Translations under genes and position numbers: made by a program
Shown here: piece by piece, positions 33,334-42,634 of the stretch
How the letters are laid out: each line of letters begins with the position of its first letter
Numbering within the stretch: position 1 is the first letter of the stretch
Source: Planctomycetota bacterium
GTDB lineage: Bacteria > Planctomycetota > Phycisphaerae > Phycisphaerales > Phycisphaeraceae
DNA: 64,000 nucleotides
Reading direction: 5' to 3'
NCBI GenBank assembly: GCA_016350165.1
Contig: CP066225.1
Location: forward strand, 4,712,001 to 4,776,000
Notes under the pieces: model-generated
The model's input: only the letters and a program-made list of their open reading frames with translations
Told to the model about the DNA's origin: nothing
Databases searched by the model: none

Positions 33334-34448
33334 CTGCAACGTTGCAGCTCAAGCCCGATTAAAATGCCATGCGTATTCACAAGCGGGTATATACTAGAAC
33401 GCACGAACGAGAACTCCCCCCGTGGGGGTTCTTTTCTTAATACGCGCACTTATAGCATTGAAGCGTGCCGTTTAAATCAATGGTATAAGGCAAATATATA
33501 CCTGTGGTCAGTACGACCAATGCCCTAGCAAATCATCATCGAACCGTTGATATATAAGCACTTAGATATAAGTTGGGGCAGTATTTGGGGCAGTTTGTAG
33601 CTGCAACGTTGCAGTTAAAGCAAGAGGTGGTTACTAGCCTGCAACGTTGCAGGTCGGTATTGCTAACAAATATCTATTATATCCAACGGTGATTCATTCA
33701 CGTTTTGTCGCCTGTCCTGCAACGTTGCAGCTACTGACTAGGAAGTGAGAACAGTGAGATTGTTTAAGATGACCCATCAAAACTAGAACGTCATACACAA
33801 ACTCACCGCCCGGCCTACTTTTTTTCTTTCTACTTCAACACCGACGCTGTTATATCGAAAGTTTTATGGATGCCCTGCAACGTAGCAGAGGAAAGTTTGA
33901 TTGCAAAATCAACGCTTTAATTGGAGGGGGGCTAGGGCTAGGGCAAGGGCGGAGAAAGAACAAGCAGAAGGTCAGAAGGTATAAGTTAAAACTACTTCCA
34001 TGCTTCAAAAACAAAAATTACAGCAACGCTGAAGAGCCAGCAAAAGTTATGCTCTGCAACGTTGCAGGAAATATCTCACTGTACCAGACTAAAAAAATTC
34101 TTTTAAGAATAGCAAGTTAGCTTTCATTACGATTGTCACATTATAAAATCACACCCGAAGATTTTATGTTATATGCGATCACGGAGGCATATCATGGCTG
34201 ATGATTTTCATACTTTTCAGACACGGGCGTATCTGAATTGCCAAAGCAAATTGGATATTCTCGCAAAGAGACTTAATGCAAATTCAGAAAGCGAGATTGA
34301 AGCTGATGAAGTTCTTTGTTGGGCATTGGATCAAGCATTAAAAATGACAGATCCGTTTCCTAGGAATCATGCTTGTGCTGATTTGGATAATGAGCAACTC
34401 ATGGATGAATTTGAAGTGCTCGAATGTAATCTCGCTGCAACGTTGCAG
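33334..34448. repeat. Cluster of CTGCAACGTTGCAG palindromes
   Basis: Exact 14-bp palindromes occur at 33334, 33601, 33639, 33717, 34054 and 34435, and a one-mismatch copy at 33875. Two further exact copies are at 23192 and 26002, a one-mismatch copy at 22763, and shorter cores elsewhere in element B. The 33,312-34,193 stretch has no supported gene; it holds these sites, a terminator and the TGGGGCA repeats. Binding sites for an element-encoded dimeric protein, or a partition or origin region, are possible. Confidence 0.85.
33410..33438 (+). terminator. Intrinsic terminator after the helicase-methyltransferase-nuclease operon
   Basis: A stem of CCCCC/GGGGG extended by GAA/TTC (two bulged bases), with loop CGT, is followed by TTCTTTTCTT. 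It lies about 100 nt after the Res-like gene. Confidence 0.7.
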
Positions 34449-34559
34449 GTTGTGAATGAACATGGGGTCGATGAGGCTAGACGCGAAGTGACAGGTATTC
34501 AGGCTGAGCTCGATCAACTCAAAGCAGAAGCAAAGGACAGGGGGCTGCAAGTTGACTGA
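34194..34559 (+). CDS. Small helical protein preceding the element B integrase
   Basis: This 121-aa protein is of unknown function. GGAGG lies 6 nt before the ATG at 34194, a good start. It is acidic and largely helical, with a C-terminal coiled-coil-like end (DEARREVTGIQAELDQLKAE). The integrase TTG start lies inside its 3' end (8-nt overlap), so the two are co-translated. It could be a recombination directionality factor or a regulator, but no HTH is obvious. It contains one exact palindrome copy at 34435, encoding AATLQ. Confidence 0.6.
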   Translation: MADDFHTFQTRAYLNCQSKLDILAKRLNANSESEIEADEVLCWALDQALKMTDPFPRNHACADLDNEQLMDEFEVLECNLAATLQVVNEHGVDEARREVTGIQAELDQLKAEAKDRGLQVD

Positions 34560-35694
34560 GATTAAGTTAGGTAAAAATGGCGATTATTGGCAAGCTGTTT
34601 GGTACGACTCAAAAAACAAACGAAAGAGAAAGAACATTGGTAGAGTTGGAAAGCTAACCAAGACTCAGGCCAAAGCTAAAATCGTAAGGATGCAGAAAAA
34701 ATTTGCGATCACGCCGGCGATAGCTGATGCTGGCAAAGCCCCAACTCTTAAGGCATGGGAAGAACGCTATTTTAGTATTCGTACAGACTTGGCGGAAAGT
34801 ACTCGCAAAATTCAGAAGATTGTCTTCAAACAACTGATGGATGAGTTTGGCGAAGATACCCGTATGGATCGTGTATCAGCCGATGCCGCGATGGAATGGG
34901 TCGCAAATATTGAAGGCTCTGAGAATTGGAGAAGAAACGTTGCAGCTAAGTGTAAGACTTTTTGGGTTTGGGCGATAAAGGCCAAACGCGTCTTCGACAG
35001 TCCGTTTGAAGCCGTCTCAACGTCTCCTGTGGAGATCGAAGCTGATTGGTACTTTGTTACTGATCAAGACATGGAAAGGATGCTGGGTGCTTGTACGACG
35101 GATCGCTGGAGATGCTACATAGCATTGTGTCGTTGGGCAGGGTTACGTAGTGAAGAGGCTCGAACAGTCACTTGGAGAGACGTCGATTGGGATGCTCATA
35201 CTATCATGGTCGCCCCTAAAGACGGGAAAGTGACAACAAAGAAAAGGCGACGAGTTGTGCCTGTCGTACCCAAGCTCTACGAAATGCTTCTCAGTTGTTT
35301 TGAACGTTCAGATGGCTCTGCACGTATAGTCGATCTAGGAGACAATAACCATAACAGGGATATGAAGGCTCTTATCAAGCGAGCCGGCGTGAAATCATAC
35401 AACAAACCATTTCATACATTGCGTAAGAACTGCGAATCTGAGTGGCTAGAGAGATACCCGACAATGGACGTATGCCAATGGATGGGGCATGCTCCAGCAG
35501 TCGCTATGAAGCACTACAAGAAATCTACAGCTCAACTCATGCAGCAAGTGACGGAGCAGGTCGATAGTCGAGAAGCGGAGGCTATGGAATTGGCTCGGCT
35601 TATGCTTGAGTTTGATAATGAAACGATGCAGGAAGCGAAAGAATTTATCCACAGATTGGCCGAAATTATTGAAGAGAAAAAGGCAGGCTCCTGA
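34552..35694 (+). CDS. Tyrosine integrase of element B
   Basis: This 380-aa tyrosine recombinase starts with TTG at 34552, after GGGG, overlapping the previous gene. The catalytic residues are R199 (WAGLRSEEAR), H288-x-x-R291 (FHTLRKN), H313 (WMGHAPA) and Y322 (MKHYKKS). An N-terminal arm-binding-like region is rich in Lys and Arg (WYDSKNKRKRKNIGRVGKL), followed by a SAM-like domain. It ends about 100 nt from the tRNA-Thr(CGT) att site, the normal place for the enzyme that integrated there. It is only distantly similar to the element A integrase, so the two elements used one site independently. Confidence 0.9.
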   Translation: MTEIKLGKNGDYWQAVWYDSKNKRKRKNIGRVGKLTKTQAKAKIVRMQKKFAITPAIADAGKAPTLKAWEERYFSIRTDLAESTRKIQKIVFKQLMDEFGEDTRMDRVSADAAMEWVANIEGSENWRRNVAAKCKTFWVWAIKAKRVFDSPFEAVSTSPVEIEADWYFVTDQDMERMLGACTTDRWRCYIALCRWAGLRSEEARTVTWRDVDWDAHTIMVAPKDGKVTTKKRRRVVPVVPKLYEMLLSCFERSDGSARIVDLGDNNHNRDMKALIKRAGVKSYNKPFHTLRKNCESEWLERYPTMDVCQWMGHAPAVAMKHYKKSTAQLMQQVTEQVDSREAEAMELARLMLEFDNETMQEAKEFIHRLAEIIEEKKAGS

Positions 35695-35748
35695 TTTTTT
35701 TTGGACTCAATTGCCCCGAAATTGCCCCACTTTGGTGTTTGAATTAAT

Positions 35749-35787
35749 AAAGGGTTAGAGCGTGAGGCTCTAACCCTTTTGTTTTTA
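35749..35787. terminator. Strong hairpin terminator after the integrase
   Basis: AAAGGGTTAGAGC pairs perfectly with GCTCTAACCCTTT (13 bp) around loop GTGAG, followed by TTGTTTTT. The A-run on the left side means it could also work leftward after the tRNA. Confidence 0.85.
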
Positions 35788-35797
35788 GTGTTTTATG

Positions 35798-35845
35798 AAA
35801 GCCACCCATCGGATTCGAACCGACGACCTATGCTTTACGAAAGCA
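35798..35845. repeat. att copy 3: right end of element B inside tRNA-Thr(CGT)
   Basis: The part of the intact tRNA gene that is repeated at copies 1 and 2. The crossover probably lies in the anticodon loop, where the stem arms TGCT and AGCA give local symmetry. Confidence 0.88.
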
Positions 35846-35872
35846 TTGCTCTACCAGCTGAGCTAGGGTGGC
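35800..35872 (-). tRNA. tRNA-Thr(CGT), integration target
   Basis: A complete cloverleaf lies on the minus strand: acceptor GCCACCC/GGGTGGC, D-arm GCTC/GAGC, anticodon stem ATGCT/AGCAT with loop TTCGTAA (anticodon CGT), and a TTCGAAT T-loop. CCA is not encoded. Its 3' half is carried by element B, so the gene stays intact after integration. Confidence 0.95.
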
Positions 35873-36472
35873 AACCGCTGTCTAATTCAGAGTTTATGTA
35901 AAAAACTCGAATTCTGGCAATGAACAATCACTCATCACCAGAGCAGCAAGAATCGATTTTACGCAAGATACTTACGCTTGCAAATCATCTTCTAATCCAC
36001 AGAGCCTTTATAACCCACTCTAAACTACCACAACCACAGGGTTCACAGATTTGTAGCCAAGTTTATCTTGTACTCTTTTCTCATAATATTATAGATTTTG
36101 CCAAATTATCTTCAGATAGCTCCTCCAGTTCACCCTGTCCTTTGCCCCAATCTTTTCGCTATGCACGCAAACAATAACCACCTACACAAAAAAGATACAC
36201 TTGACTTAAATATTCACGCCGATTCTTCATGACTGAAACAATTAACATCAACTCACCTAGCCAATCTGTAATTCGAAACCATCTCCCCGTTCATTGCTAC
36301 TCAAAACCCTCATCAAACAACTTAAAAAGCAGTGCTTTACCTCATCTAGCCGATAAATATGCCAGTTCATCCACCCACTTATGCAATCCGCCGCATGTGA
36401 CTACAATAGGTGCGACTAATAGCCACACGATTGTGCTGGATCTGATGACTGCCGACTTTGAAAGGACTTTTC
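35873..36472. other. Gene-free region between tRNA-Thr(CGT) and the M16 peptidase gene
   Basis: Short frames at 35920-36177 and 36229-36501 have no start signals or recognisable features and are pyrimidine-biased on the + strand. AAAGGA just before 36473 is the ribosome-binding site of the next gene. I see no other element. Confidence 0.5.
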
Positions 36473-39361
36473 ATGCTCATCGCTCAGATCAAAAACTATA
36501 AAACACTCTTGCTGACGCTTTTGTGCACCCTCATCATTACTGGTTGCACCGGCAGTGGCGACGTCGTTGATTCGCCAAATAAGTCAGCTGATCAAAAACA
36601 ACAATCGCAAAATACTATGACCAAATTCGAAAAAGAAAATGGGGTGCGTATACTACAAAGCCGTGAGGATCGTACCGTCATCGAACTGCCTAACCGTATG
36701 ATAGTCATCGCACAGCAAGTTCCCACCGCTCCCGTTATCTCTGTTCAGACATGGATCAAAACAGGATCAGTTTATGAACAGGAACACGTTGGTGCAGGCC
36801 TTTCTCACTTCCTCGAACACCTCCTCTCAGGCGGCACAACCTCAACACGCCCCGAATCGGAATCCTCTGCAATACTAGGCTCAATGGGCGCACAAACCAA
36901 CGCTGCCACTAGCCTCGACACTGTCCGCTACTACATCAATACAACCAATCAGCACACCGAGACCGCCATCGATCTTATGTCCGATTGGATGCAGAACAGC
37001 TCTATTACAGATGAAGAATACGCACGCGAACGTGATGTCATTCAGCGTGAGTTCGACATGGGCAAAGGTGAGCCAGGCCGCATCATGTGGAAGCTCTCAC
37101 AAAAAGCCCGTTACGAAAATCATCCAGCCAAGCATCCAACCATCGGCTACATTGATGAATTCCTCAACATCTCACGCGACGAGATCTATGACTTCTACAA
37201 ACGCATGTACGTGCCAAACAACATGGTCTTCGTCGTTGTTGGCGATATCGATAAAGACAAAGTCGTCGAGCAAGTCACCAAGCTTTGGAAAGAGCAGCCA
37301 ACAGGCGAACTTCCCAAAATTAAATTCCCAGTCGAGCAACCTATTAAAGGCCAGAAGACTGTTAAAGGTGCAGCTGACATTCAACGTACGCAAATCCGAC
37401 TCATTTGGCCCGGCACGCAACTCTCTGAACCCGGCGACTACGAGCTTGACCTACTTGCAAAAATCTTAGGGCAGGGCGAATCATCACGACTCATCCAAAC
37501 TATCCGTGATCAAGATCAGCTCGTCACAAGCATCAGTTCCTACAACGCGTCCTTCCCTTGGGGCAAGGGCTTCTTCGGCGTCGATGCTGAAATCGCAAGT
37601 GATCAAATCACGATAGACGAAGTTAAACAAGCAATTCTCGATCAGGTCACACTCCTGCGCGATCAGGACGTAACCGATGAAGAACTTGCACGCTCAAAAC
37701 GCCTTGTTTTGTCAGGTGTTTTGCAATCCAATCAAACCGCACAAGGTATTGCTTCAACACTCGCAAGCGACACTATCGGCTCTGGTGATCCTGATTACCT
37801 CCCTAAATATGCACAGAAAATTCAGTCACTCACAAAAGAGCAAATCAAACAGGCAGCTGGTAAATTCCTTCAGGATGATCGCATCATTGTCGTCATTCTC
37901 GAACCACAAAAGGGTGAAGCTCCAAACGATCTTGCACGCGATGAAGTTGAAATCGGCGAACTCGAAGGCCTCGAATTTGAGAACGTTGATCTCGATAATC
38001 GTAGAGTGATTGCTGAGATGACAGCAAACTTTGCTCAATCATCCAACGACGTAAATCCAATCGTTGTTGATCAACCCATACACTACGTACTCGATAACGG
38101 CCTCCGTCTTATCGTGCAGCGTTCAACCGTCGTACCTGCCGTCTCCATGAACATGTACTGGAAAGGTGGCCTCCTCGCTGAAAAACAAGGTGAGGAAGGG
38201 ATCGCAAACGCAACTGCAATGATGCTCACGCGTGGCACAGACAAGATGTCATCACTTGAAATCTCAAGAACAATCGAAAATCTCGGTGCAGGAATCGGTG
38301 CAGCTTCAGGCCGCAATACAACCTACGTCACTAGCTCCGCACTCAAAGAAGACTGGAAACAGGTGATGGGCATCCTCGCTGATGTCGTCAATAATCCAAC
38401 CTTCCCCGAAGAAGAATGGCTCAAACTTCAGCCACGTCTCATCGCTGGTATCGACCGTGAACAAAACTCATGGTCAGGAGAACTCCGCGAACGTTTCCGT
38501 AAAACATACTTCGGCGACTACCCATGGGCTTACTCAACTCTCGGCCGTAAAGACGTTGTCGAACAAGCCAATGCCGATGCTCTTAAGCAATATCACAAGA
38601 ATCACCTCGGCGCATCCGACACCGTCATCGCAGTTGTCGGCGACGTCAATCCTGAAGAAATCAAAGCAGAAGTTGAACGTCTCTTTGGCAACATGGCAAA
38701 TGACCCCGTCGTTGCATTCGATCCCAAGACGCCGCAAACACCGCAAGCTGAAGTCAAACAGTTCATCACACAGAAACCAATTGCCGCTGTTCAAATCGGC
38801 TTCGGTCCCGGTATCCGTCGTGACAACCCAGACTACGCAGCACTCCAAGTTCTCAGCACCGTCATGAGCGATTTTCCATCCGGTTGGCTCGAACAACAGC
38901 TACGCGGGGAAGGTCCTGGCCTCGTATACGCCGTTGGGGCAGGTAACGTTACAGGCCTCGTTCCTGGCTACATGACTGTTCTCTTTAACACCTCAGCTCA
39001 GCAAGCACCTGAAGCAATCACTCGCACAATGTCCGTGATTGACAGGGCAAAAGTAGGCGATTTTCCACAGGCAGACATTGACCGCGCGATACAAAAAGTG
39101 CTCACCAACGAGTTCTTCGCCAAGCAAAGCAACAGCTCGCTTGCAACTGAAGCCGCCCTCGATGATCTTTACGGCGTCAACGATCCCGGTGCTAAACGCT
39201 TCATGCAGGACGTCACCAACATGACAGCTGAACAGCTCCGCGAAGTCGCCAACAAGTATCTCAACAACCCAGTTGTCGTTGTCATCACCGACACCGAGAT
39301 CCCTCAAGTCCTCCTCGATAAAGCTGCTGGTAAAGATGTAGAGCAACAAGCGAAACAATAA
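36473..39361 (+). CDS. M16 family zinc peptidase, exported lipoprotein with two M16 units
   Basis: This 962-aa insulinase/processing-peptidase-type protein starts at the ATG at 36473, after AAAGGA; a TTG at 36458 is in frame but unsupported. A lipoprotein signal ends at IITGC. The first M16 domain has the inverted zinc motif H112-F-L-E115-H116 with downstream ERDVIQREFDM supplying the third ligand. The second unit (from about residue 530, VLDNGLRLIVQRSTVVPAVS) lacks HxxEH, as is usual for the structural half. An inner pair of M16_C domains completes the clamshell. It probably degrades peptides in the periplasm. It is a single gene with its own terminator. Confidence 0.9.
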   Translation: MLIAQIKNYKTLLLTLLCTLIITGCTGSGDVVDSPNKSADQKQQSQNTMTKFEKENGVRILQSREDRTVIELPNRMIVIAQQVPTAPVISVQTWIKTGSVYEQEHVGAGLSHFLEHLLSGGTTSTRPESESSAILGSMGAQTNAATSLDTVRYYINTTNQHTETAIDLMSDWMQNSSITDEEYARERDVIQREFDMGKGEPGRIMWKLSQKARYENHPAKHPTIGYIDEFLNISRDEIYDFYKRMYVPNNMVFVVVGDIDKDKVVEQVTKLWKEQPTGELPKIKFPVEQPIKGQKTVKGAADIQRTQIRLIWPGTQLSEPGDYELDLLAKILGQGESSRLIQTIRDQDQLVTSISSYNASFPWGKGFFGVDAEIASDQITIDEVKQAILDQVTLLRDQDVTDEELARSKRLVLSGVLQSNQTAQGIASTLASDTIGSGDPDYLPKYAQKIQSLTKEQIKQAAGKFLQDDRIIVVILEPQKGEAPNDLARDEVEIGELEGLEFENVDLDNRRVIAEMTANFAQSSNDVNPIVVDQPIHYVLDNGLRLIVQRSTVVPAVSMNMYWKGGLLAEKQGEEGIANATAMMLTRGTDKMSSLEISRTIENLGAGIGAASGRNTTYVTSSALKEDWKQVMGILADVVNNPTFPEEEWLKLQPRLIAGIDREQNSWSGELRERFRKTYFGDYPWAYSTLGRKDVVEQANADALKQYHKNHLGASDTVIAVVGDVNPEEIKAEVERLFGNMANDPVVAFDPKTPQTPQAEVKQFITQKPIAAVQIGFGPGIRRDNPDYAALQVLSTVMSDFPSGWLEQQLRGEGPGLVYAVGAGNVTGLVPGYMTVLFNTSAQQAPEAITRTMSVIDRAKVGDFPQADIDRAIQKVLTNEFFAKQSNSSLATEAALDDLYGVNDPGAKRFMQDVTNMTAEQLREVANKYLNNPVVVVITDTEIPQVLLDKAAGKDVEQQAKQ

Positions 39362-39406
39362 CAACTAACAGAATCTCACGATCATAATTGAGATAAAAAT
39401 AAATTA

Positions 39407-39441
39407 CGCTGACAGGCAGAATTGTTTGTCAGCGTTTTTAT
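39407..39441 (+). terminator. Intrinsic terminator of the M16 peptidase gene
   Basis: CGCTGACA/TGTCAGCG, 8 bp with a 12-nt loop, followed by TTTTTATTT. Confidence 0.85.
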
Positions 39442-39792
39442 TTGTGCGCGCATTCGCACGTTTTGATTGAAAGATATACATATTATTCAACCAAACCTGC
39501 AACTGATCCTGCAACCAATCTGCACACGATTACTACATACACGATCCCGCAACACGACTTCACAACACCACCGCCACCTCATAACGCCACCTTATTCCAA
39601 CTGACACCACCTTGGCCACCCAACTTCAACCTGAAGCCCTTTTGCGTGTTTGTGCGCGCGTTTTGCTTCAAACACGCGCACACGCTCTGAAAACTACTCT
39701 CCAAAACGAGTCGTTAAGCGCGTTAACTTTGATCATTTTGATCCATTTCGAATGCGTTTTTACTCAAAACAACTCGTTTCTTACAAAACATG
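39442..39792. other. Gene-free region between convergent genes
   Basis: This C/A- and T-rich stretch has only short frames of biased composition. A small GTGCG/CGCAC hairpin is at the left edge. Nothing else is recognised. Confidence 0.4.
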
Positions 39793-39820
39793 AAAAAAGC
39801 ACGCTCTTTGGAGCGTGCTT
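39793..39820 (-). terminator. Intrinsic terminator of pgi
   Basis: A perfect 10-bp stem AAGCACGCTC/GAGCGTGCTT with loop TTTG; on the minus strand it is followed by a T-run. It lies 164 nt after the pgi stop. Confidence 0.8.
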
Positions 39821-39983
39821 CGTAACTTCTTATTGATTCGCGGTTTGTCAGTATGTGCTTCAAAACGTGTGAAAATCAGGCATTTTCTGCTTTCATTTCG
39901 TGCACACAAAACCGACGTTTAGCAGCGACTCAGTTGCAACTTAAACGTTAACTAAGCTGCAAATTAGATCTGTTTCAGATCAC

Positions 39984-41594
39984 TTAGAGTGCACTGTATT
40001 GGCTGCGTGCCTTCTTCACCAAACGCTTGTTCGAAGCAAGGTGTTCAATGATATGGAAGATTGTTTCAACATCATCTTCCTTACCCATACCAGCAGCCAA
40101 TTCATCAATGTTAAATGTATTACCTGCATTAGCTTGTAAGTAATCAACGATCGCGTTCTGCAATTCAAGAACAGTCGCAGCCGCCTTCTTACCCGCTTCA
40201 ACGCCCGGTTGGTGATATGCATTAATATTCGTCAGCGTGCCGTAGTAGCCCACTGCGCGTTCATACAATGCAATAATCGCACCCAACGTCTTCGCATCCA
40301 TCTTGTCGCACGTGATGGTCATTGATTCACGACCTTCTTCGTACAATGCTGTTCGTGTGCCTTGCCAGAAACCGTTGAGGAAATCGCCTGCTGTGACATT
40401 TGATTCCACATCAACTTCCGGATCGCGGCCTGGGCGTGCTGTATCTTGCAAAACCACTATAAATGTAGCAAAAAAGTTGTTTACGCCTTCACGGAGTTGT
40501 TGTACGAATGCGTGCTGGTCAGTTGAACCTTTGTTGCCATAGACAGCGATGCCTTGATTGACGACGTTGCCTTCAACATCAAACTTCTTGCCAAGTGATT
40601 CCATGACAAGCTGTTGTAAATAACGTGAAAGCAGCAACAAACGATCTTTATAAGGCAAAACGACCATGTCTTTTTCGCCCTTGCCACCTGTTGCGGAGTA
40701 CCACATCAGTGCAAGTTTAGCTGCTGGGTTTTTCTTCGCATCTTTAATACGTGTGATTTCATCCATCTTTGCAGCGCCATCGAGAAGTGCTCGCATGTCA
40801 ATGCCTTGCAACGCACACGGTACGAGACCAACTGTTGCCATGACAGATGTGCGGCCACCAACCCAGTCCCACATTGGGAAACGCTTGATCCAGCTTTCGC
40901 TGACAGCGATTTTGTCGAGGTGCGAATCTTTACCAGTGATCGCGACTGCTTGCTTTGCGAAACTAAGGCCTGCACGTTCGAATGCGGCCATGGTTTCAAG
41001 CATGCCATTACGTGGTTCAGGTGTGCCACCAGATTTTGAGATGACGAGTACGAGTGTGGATTTCAGGCGGACGCCGAGTGATTTGATGACTCGGTGGATA
41101 CCGTCAACATCGGTGTTGTCGATGAAGTGAAGTTTGAGTTTATCGCGATGTGTGCCGAGTGCGTCGGAAATTAGTTGTGGGCCGAGCGCGGAGCCGCCGA
41201 TACCGATGGAGAGTACGTCGGTGTACTTCGGTGCGGTGGGTGGCACGATTTCTTTTTTGTGTACTTTTGAAACGAAACCCATGACGTCTTCGAGTGTGTC
41301 TTTGATTTCGCTTTGAATTTCAGGTGTAGGGGCGACGTCTGCGTTACGTAGCCAGTAGTGGCCGACCATGCGGTTTTCATCGGGGTTAGCGATGTCGCCG
41401 GATTCGAGTGCATCCATTGCGGTGAATGCTTTTTCGATTTCAGGCTGCATTGAACGGAAGAAACTGTCTTCAAAGTTCATGCGAGAGATATCGAGGGTGA
41501 TGCCGAGGCCTTGGCATTTGGTGAGGTGCTTTTTGTAACGCTTCCAGAGTGCGCTAGATTCCACTGAATGTCTCCCAATATGTTTTATTGTCAC
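39984..41594 (-). CDS. pgi: Glucose-6-phosphate isomerase
   Basis: This 536-aa cytosolic enzyme interconverts glucose-6-phosphate and fructose-6-phosphate in glycolysis and gluconeogenesis. It has two SIS-type sugar-isomerase domains. Signatures are [14 protein letters not shown] (about 129-142), [18 protein letters not shown] (about 180-197), [20 protein letters not shown] with the catalytic Glu region, and a C-terminal [15 protein letters not shown] carrying the usual His and Lys. The length is normal. It stands alone on the minus strand with a terminator downstream. Confidence 0.93.
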   Translation of the reverse strand: MTIKHIGRHSVESSALWKRYKKHLTKCQGLGITLDISRMNFEDSFFRSMQPEIEKAFTAMDALESGDIANPDENRMVGHYWLRNADVAPTPEIQSEIKDTLEDVMGFVSKVHKKEIVPPTAPKYTDVLSIGIGGSALGPQLISDALGTHRDKLKLHFIDNTDVDGIHRVIKSLGVRLKSTLVLVISKSGGTPEPRNGMLETMAAFERAGLSFAKQAVAITGKDSHLDKIAVSESWIKRFPMWDWVGGRTSVMATVGLVPCALQGIDMRALLDGAAKMDEITRIKDAKKNPAAKLALMWYSATGGKGEKDMVVLPYKDRLLLLSRYLQQLVMESLGKKFDVEGNVVNQGIAVYGNKGSTDQHAFVQQLREGVNNFFATFIVVLQDTARPGRDPEVDVESNVTAGDFLNGFWQGTRTALYEEGRESMTITCDKMDAKTLGAIIALYERAVGYYGTLTNINAYHQPGVEAGKKAAATVLELQNAIVDYLQANAGNTFNIDELAAGMGKEDDVETIFHIIEHLASNKRLVKKARSQYSAL

Positions 41595-41947
41595 TGTTTG
41601 AACGATGCCTTTTGTTCCCTAATCCCACACAGAGTAGGGGTGAATTTGGCATTGGCTGAATGCTCGGGGAGGAGGGTTTCAGCCATGATCTCAGTGCTGA
41701 CCATGGGGTCAGATGTCTATGAATTTTTGATAATGTGAAACGACTGAATCACAGAAGCCTTTGCGGGCGTATGTGAGGTTATAGGCCTCATCAGGCTCGA
41801 TTTGGCACTGGAAACAGTGTATTCATCGGTAGAGTTGAAGTCAGATGTGTGAGTTTGTCAATTTTGGGGCAAAAAAGTGGTATTTTGGGGAGGAATGCGC
41901 GCAAAAAGAGTGGTTAATGTGAGGTTATTGGATGAAAGAGGGGTTAT
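41595..41947. other. Upstream region of pgi, no gene
   Basis: About 350 nt between pgi and the lipoprotein gene. No frame with a start signal or recognisable motif is present. The pgi promoter must lie here; I cannot place it. Confidence 0.4.
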
Positions 41948-42415
41948 TTACCAGAAAATGCCGGGTTCGTCGCGAACTGGTGGGGTGTTGAGGCGGTATT
42001 TAAGTTGTGTTTTTGGGTCGTAGAGTTCGGTGAGTACAACGGGGAAGCCTTTTTCAGGGCGTAGGAAAGTGCCGAGTGGGAAGGGGATTTCGAACTCGTT
42101 GATGGCTTCACTGAGAGGGATGAGGTTGTCGGAGCCGATGTCGATCTTGTCGATGCGGTAGACGTACTGTTGGTTGATCCAAACTTCAATATCTGTATAT
42201 TCCCAAGGCGTTCTGTTGACCAGACGGAGGTTTTCGCCTTGCCTTGCGGCGACGATATCGACGTCAGGAGCGGCTTTAGCTGATTTTGGGTATGGGATGG
42301 ATGCGAGCTCGTAGCGGTATTCGGGTGTGGTTGCAGCGGTACCTCGGCAACCTGTGAGGGCGCTAAGAGCGGTGAGTGATGCGGCGATTGTCATGGTCAA
42401 AAGCGGTCTGTTCAT
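41948..42415 (-). CDS. Small lipoprotein of unknown function
   Basis: This ~155-aa exported lipoprotein starts at the ATG at 42415, because MNRPLLTMTIAASLTALSAL-TGC forms a clean lipoprotein signal; the frame is open 13 codons further up. The mature part is probably beta-rich (NLRLVNRTPWEYTDIEVWIN, YRIDKIDIGSDNLIPLSEAI) and ends in LKYRLNTPPVRDEPGIFW. No family is recognised. It is divergent from the dihydrouridine synthase gene. Confidence 0.7.
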   Translation of the reverse strand: MNRPLLTMTIAASLTALSALTGCRGTAATTPEYRYELASIPYPKSAKAAPDVDIVAARQGENLRLVNRTPWEYTDIEVWINQQYVYRIDKIDIGSDNLIPLSEAINEFEIPFPLGTFLRPEKGFPVVLTELYDPKTQLKYRLNTPPVRDEPGIFW

Positions 42416-42634
42416 GCTGTTATAATGACTTAATGTGGTCGGAAGATCAAACATGAATTTTGAATGCGTCTAGCGAATGATTTTCTCGTTGACCAGTGGG
42501 TCGTTTCGTTAAGACGCCAATTACACTGGTTTGCTGCTGATACCTGTACTTTCAAGTGCTGCATGGCTTATGAGTGAACCTATATTAATTTACACAGGAG
42601 CGTTCATCAGGGGAGAAATGAACGAAGTTCGAAT

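Larger units (their letters stand above)
22362..35845. mobile_element. Element B: integrative element with helicase-methyltransferase-nuclease cassette
   Basis: The element lies between att copies 2 and 3. It encodes a SNF2 helicase, a large adenine methyltransferase, a Res-like helicase-nuclease, a small helical protein and a tyrosine integrase adjoining the intact tRNA. No replication or structural genes are seen. It holds eight exact copies of CTGCAACGTTGCAG, none of which I found elsewhere in the window, which marks the whole segment as one unit. Confidence 0.85.

Noticed and set aside
33866-34120. 84-codon frame in element B as a gene
   Set aside because: No ribosome-binding site, composition is low complexity, and it spans two palindrome copies; more likely noncoding.
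35920-36501. Two short + strand frames between the tRNA and the M16 gene
   Set aside because: Pyrimidine-biased, no start signals; the second overlaps the well-supported start of the M16 peptidase.
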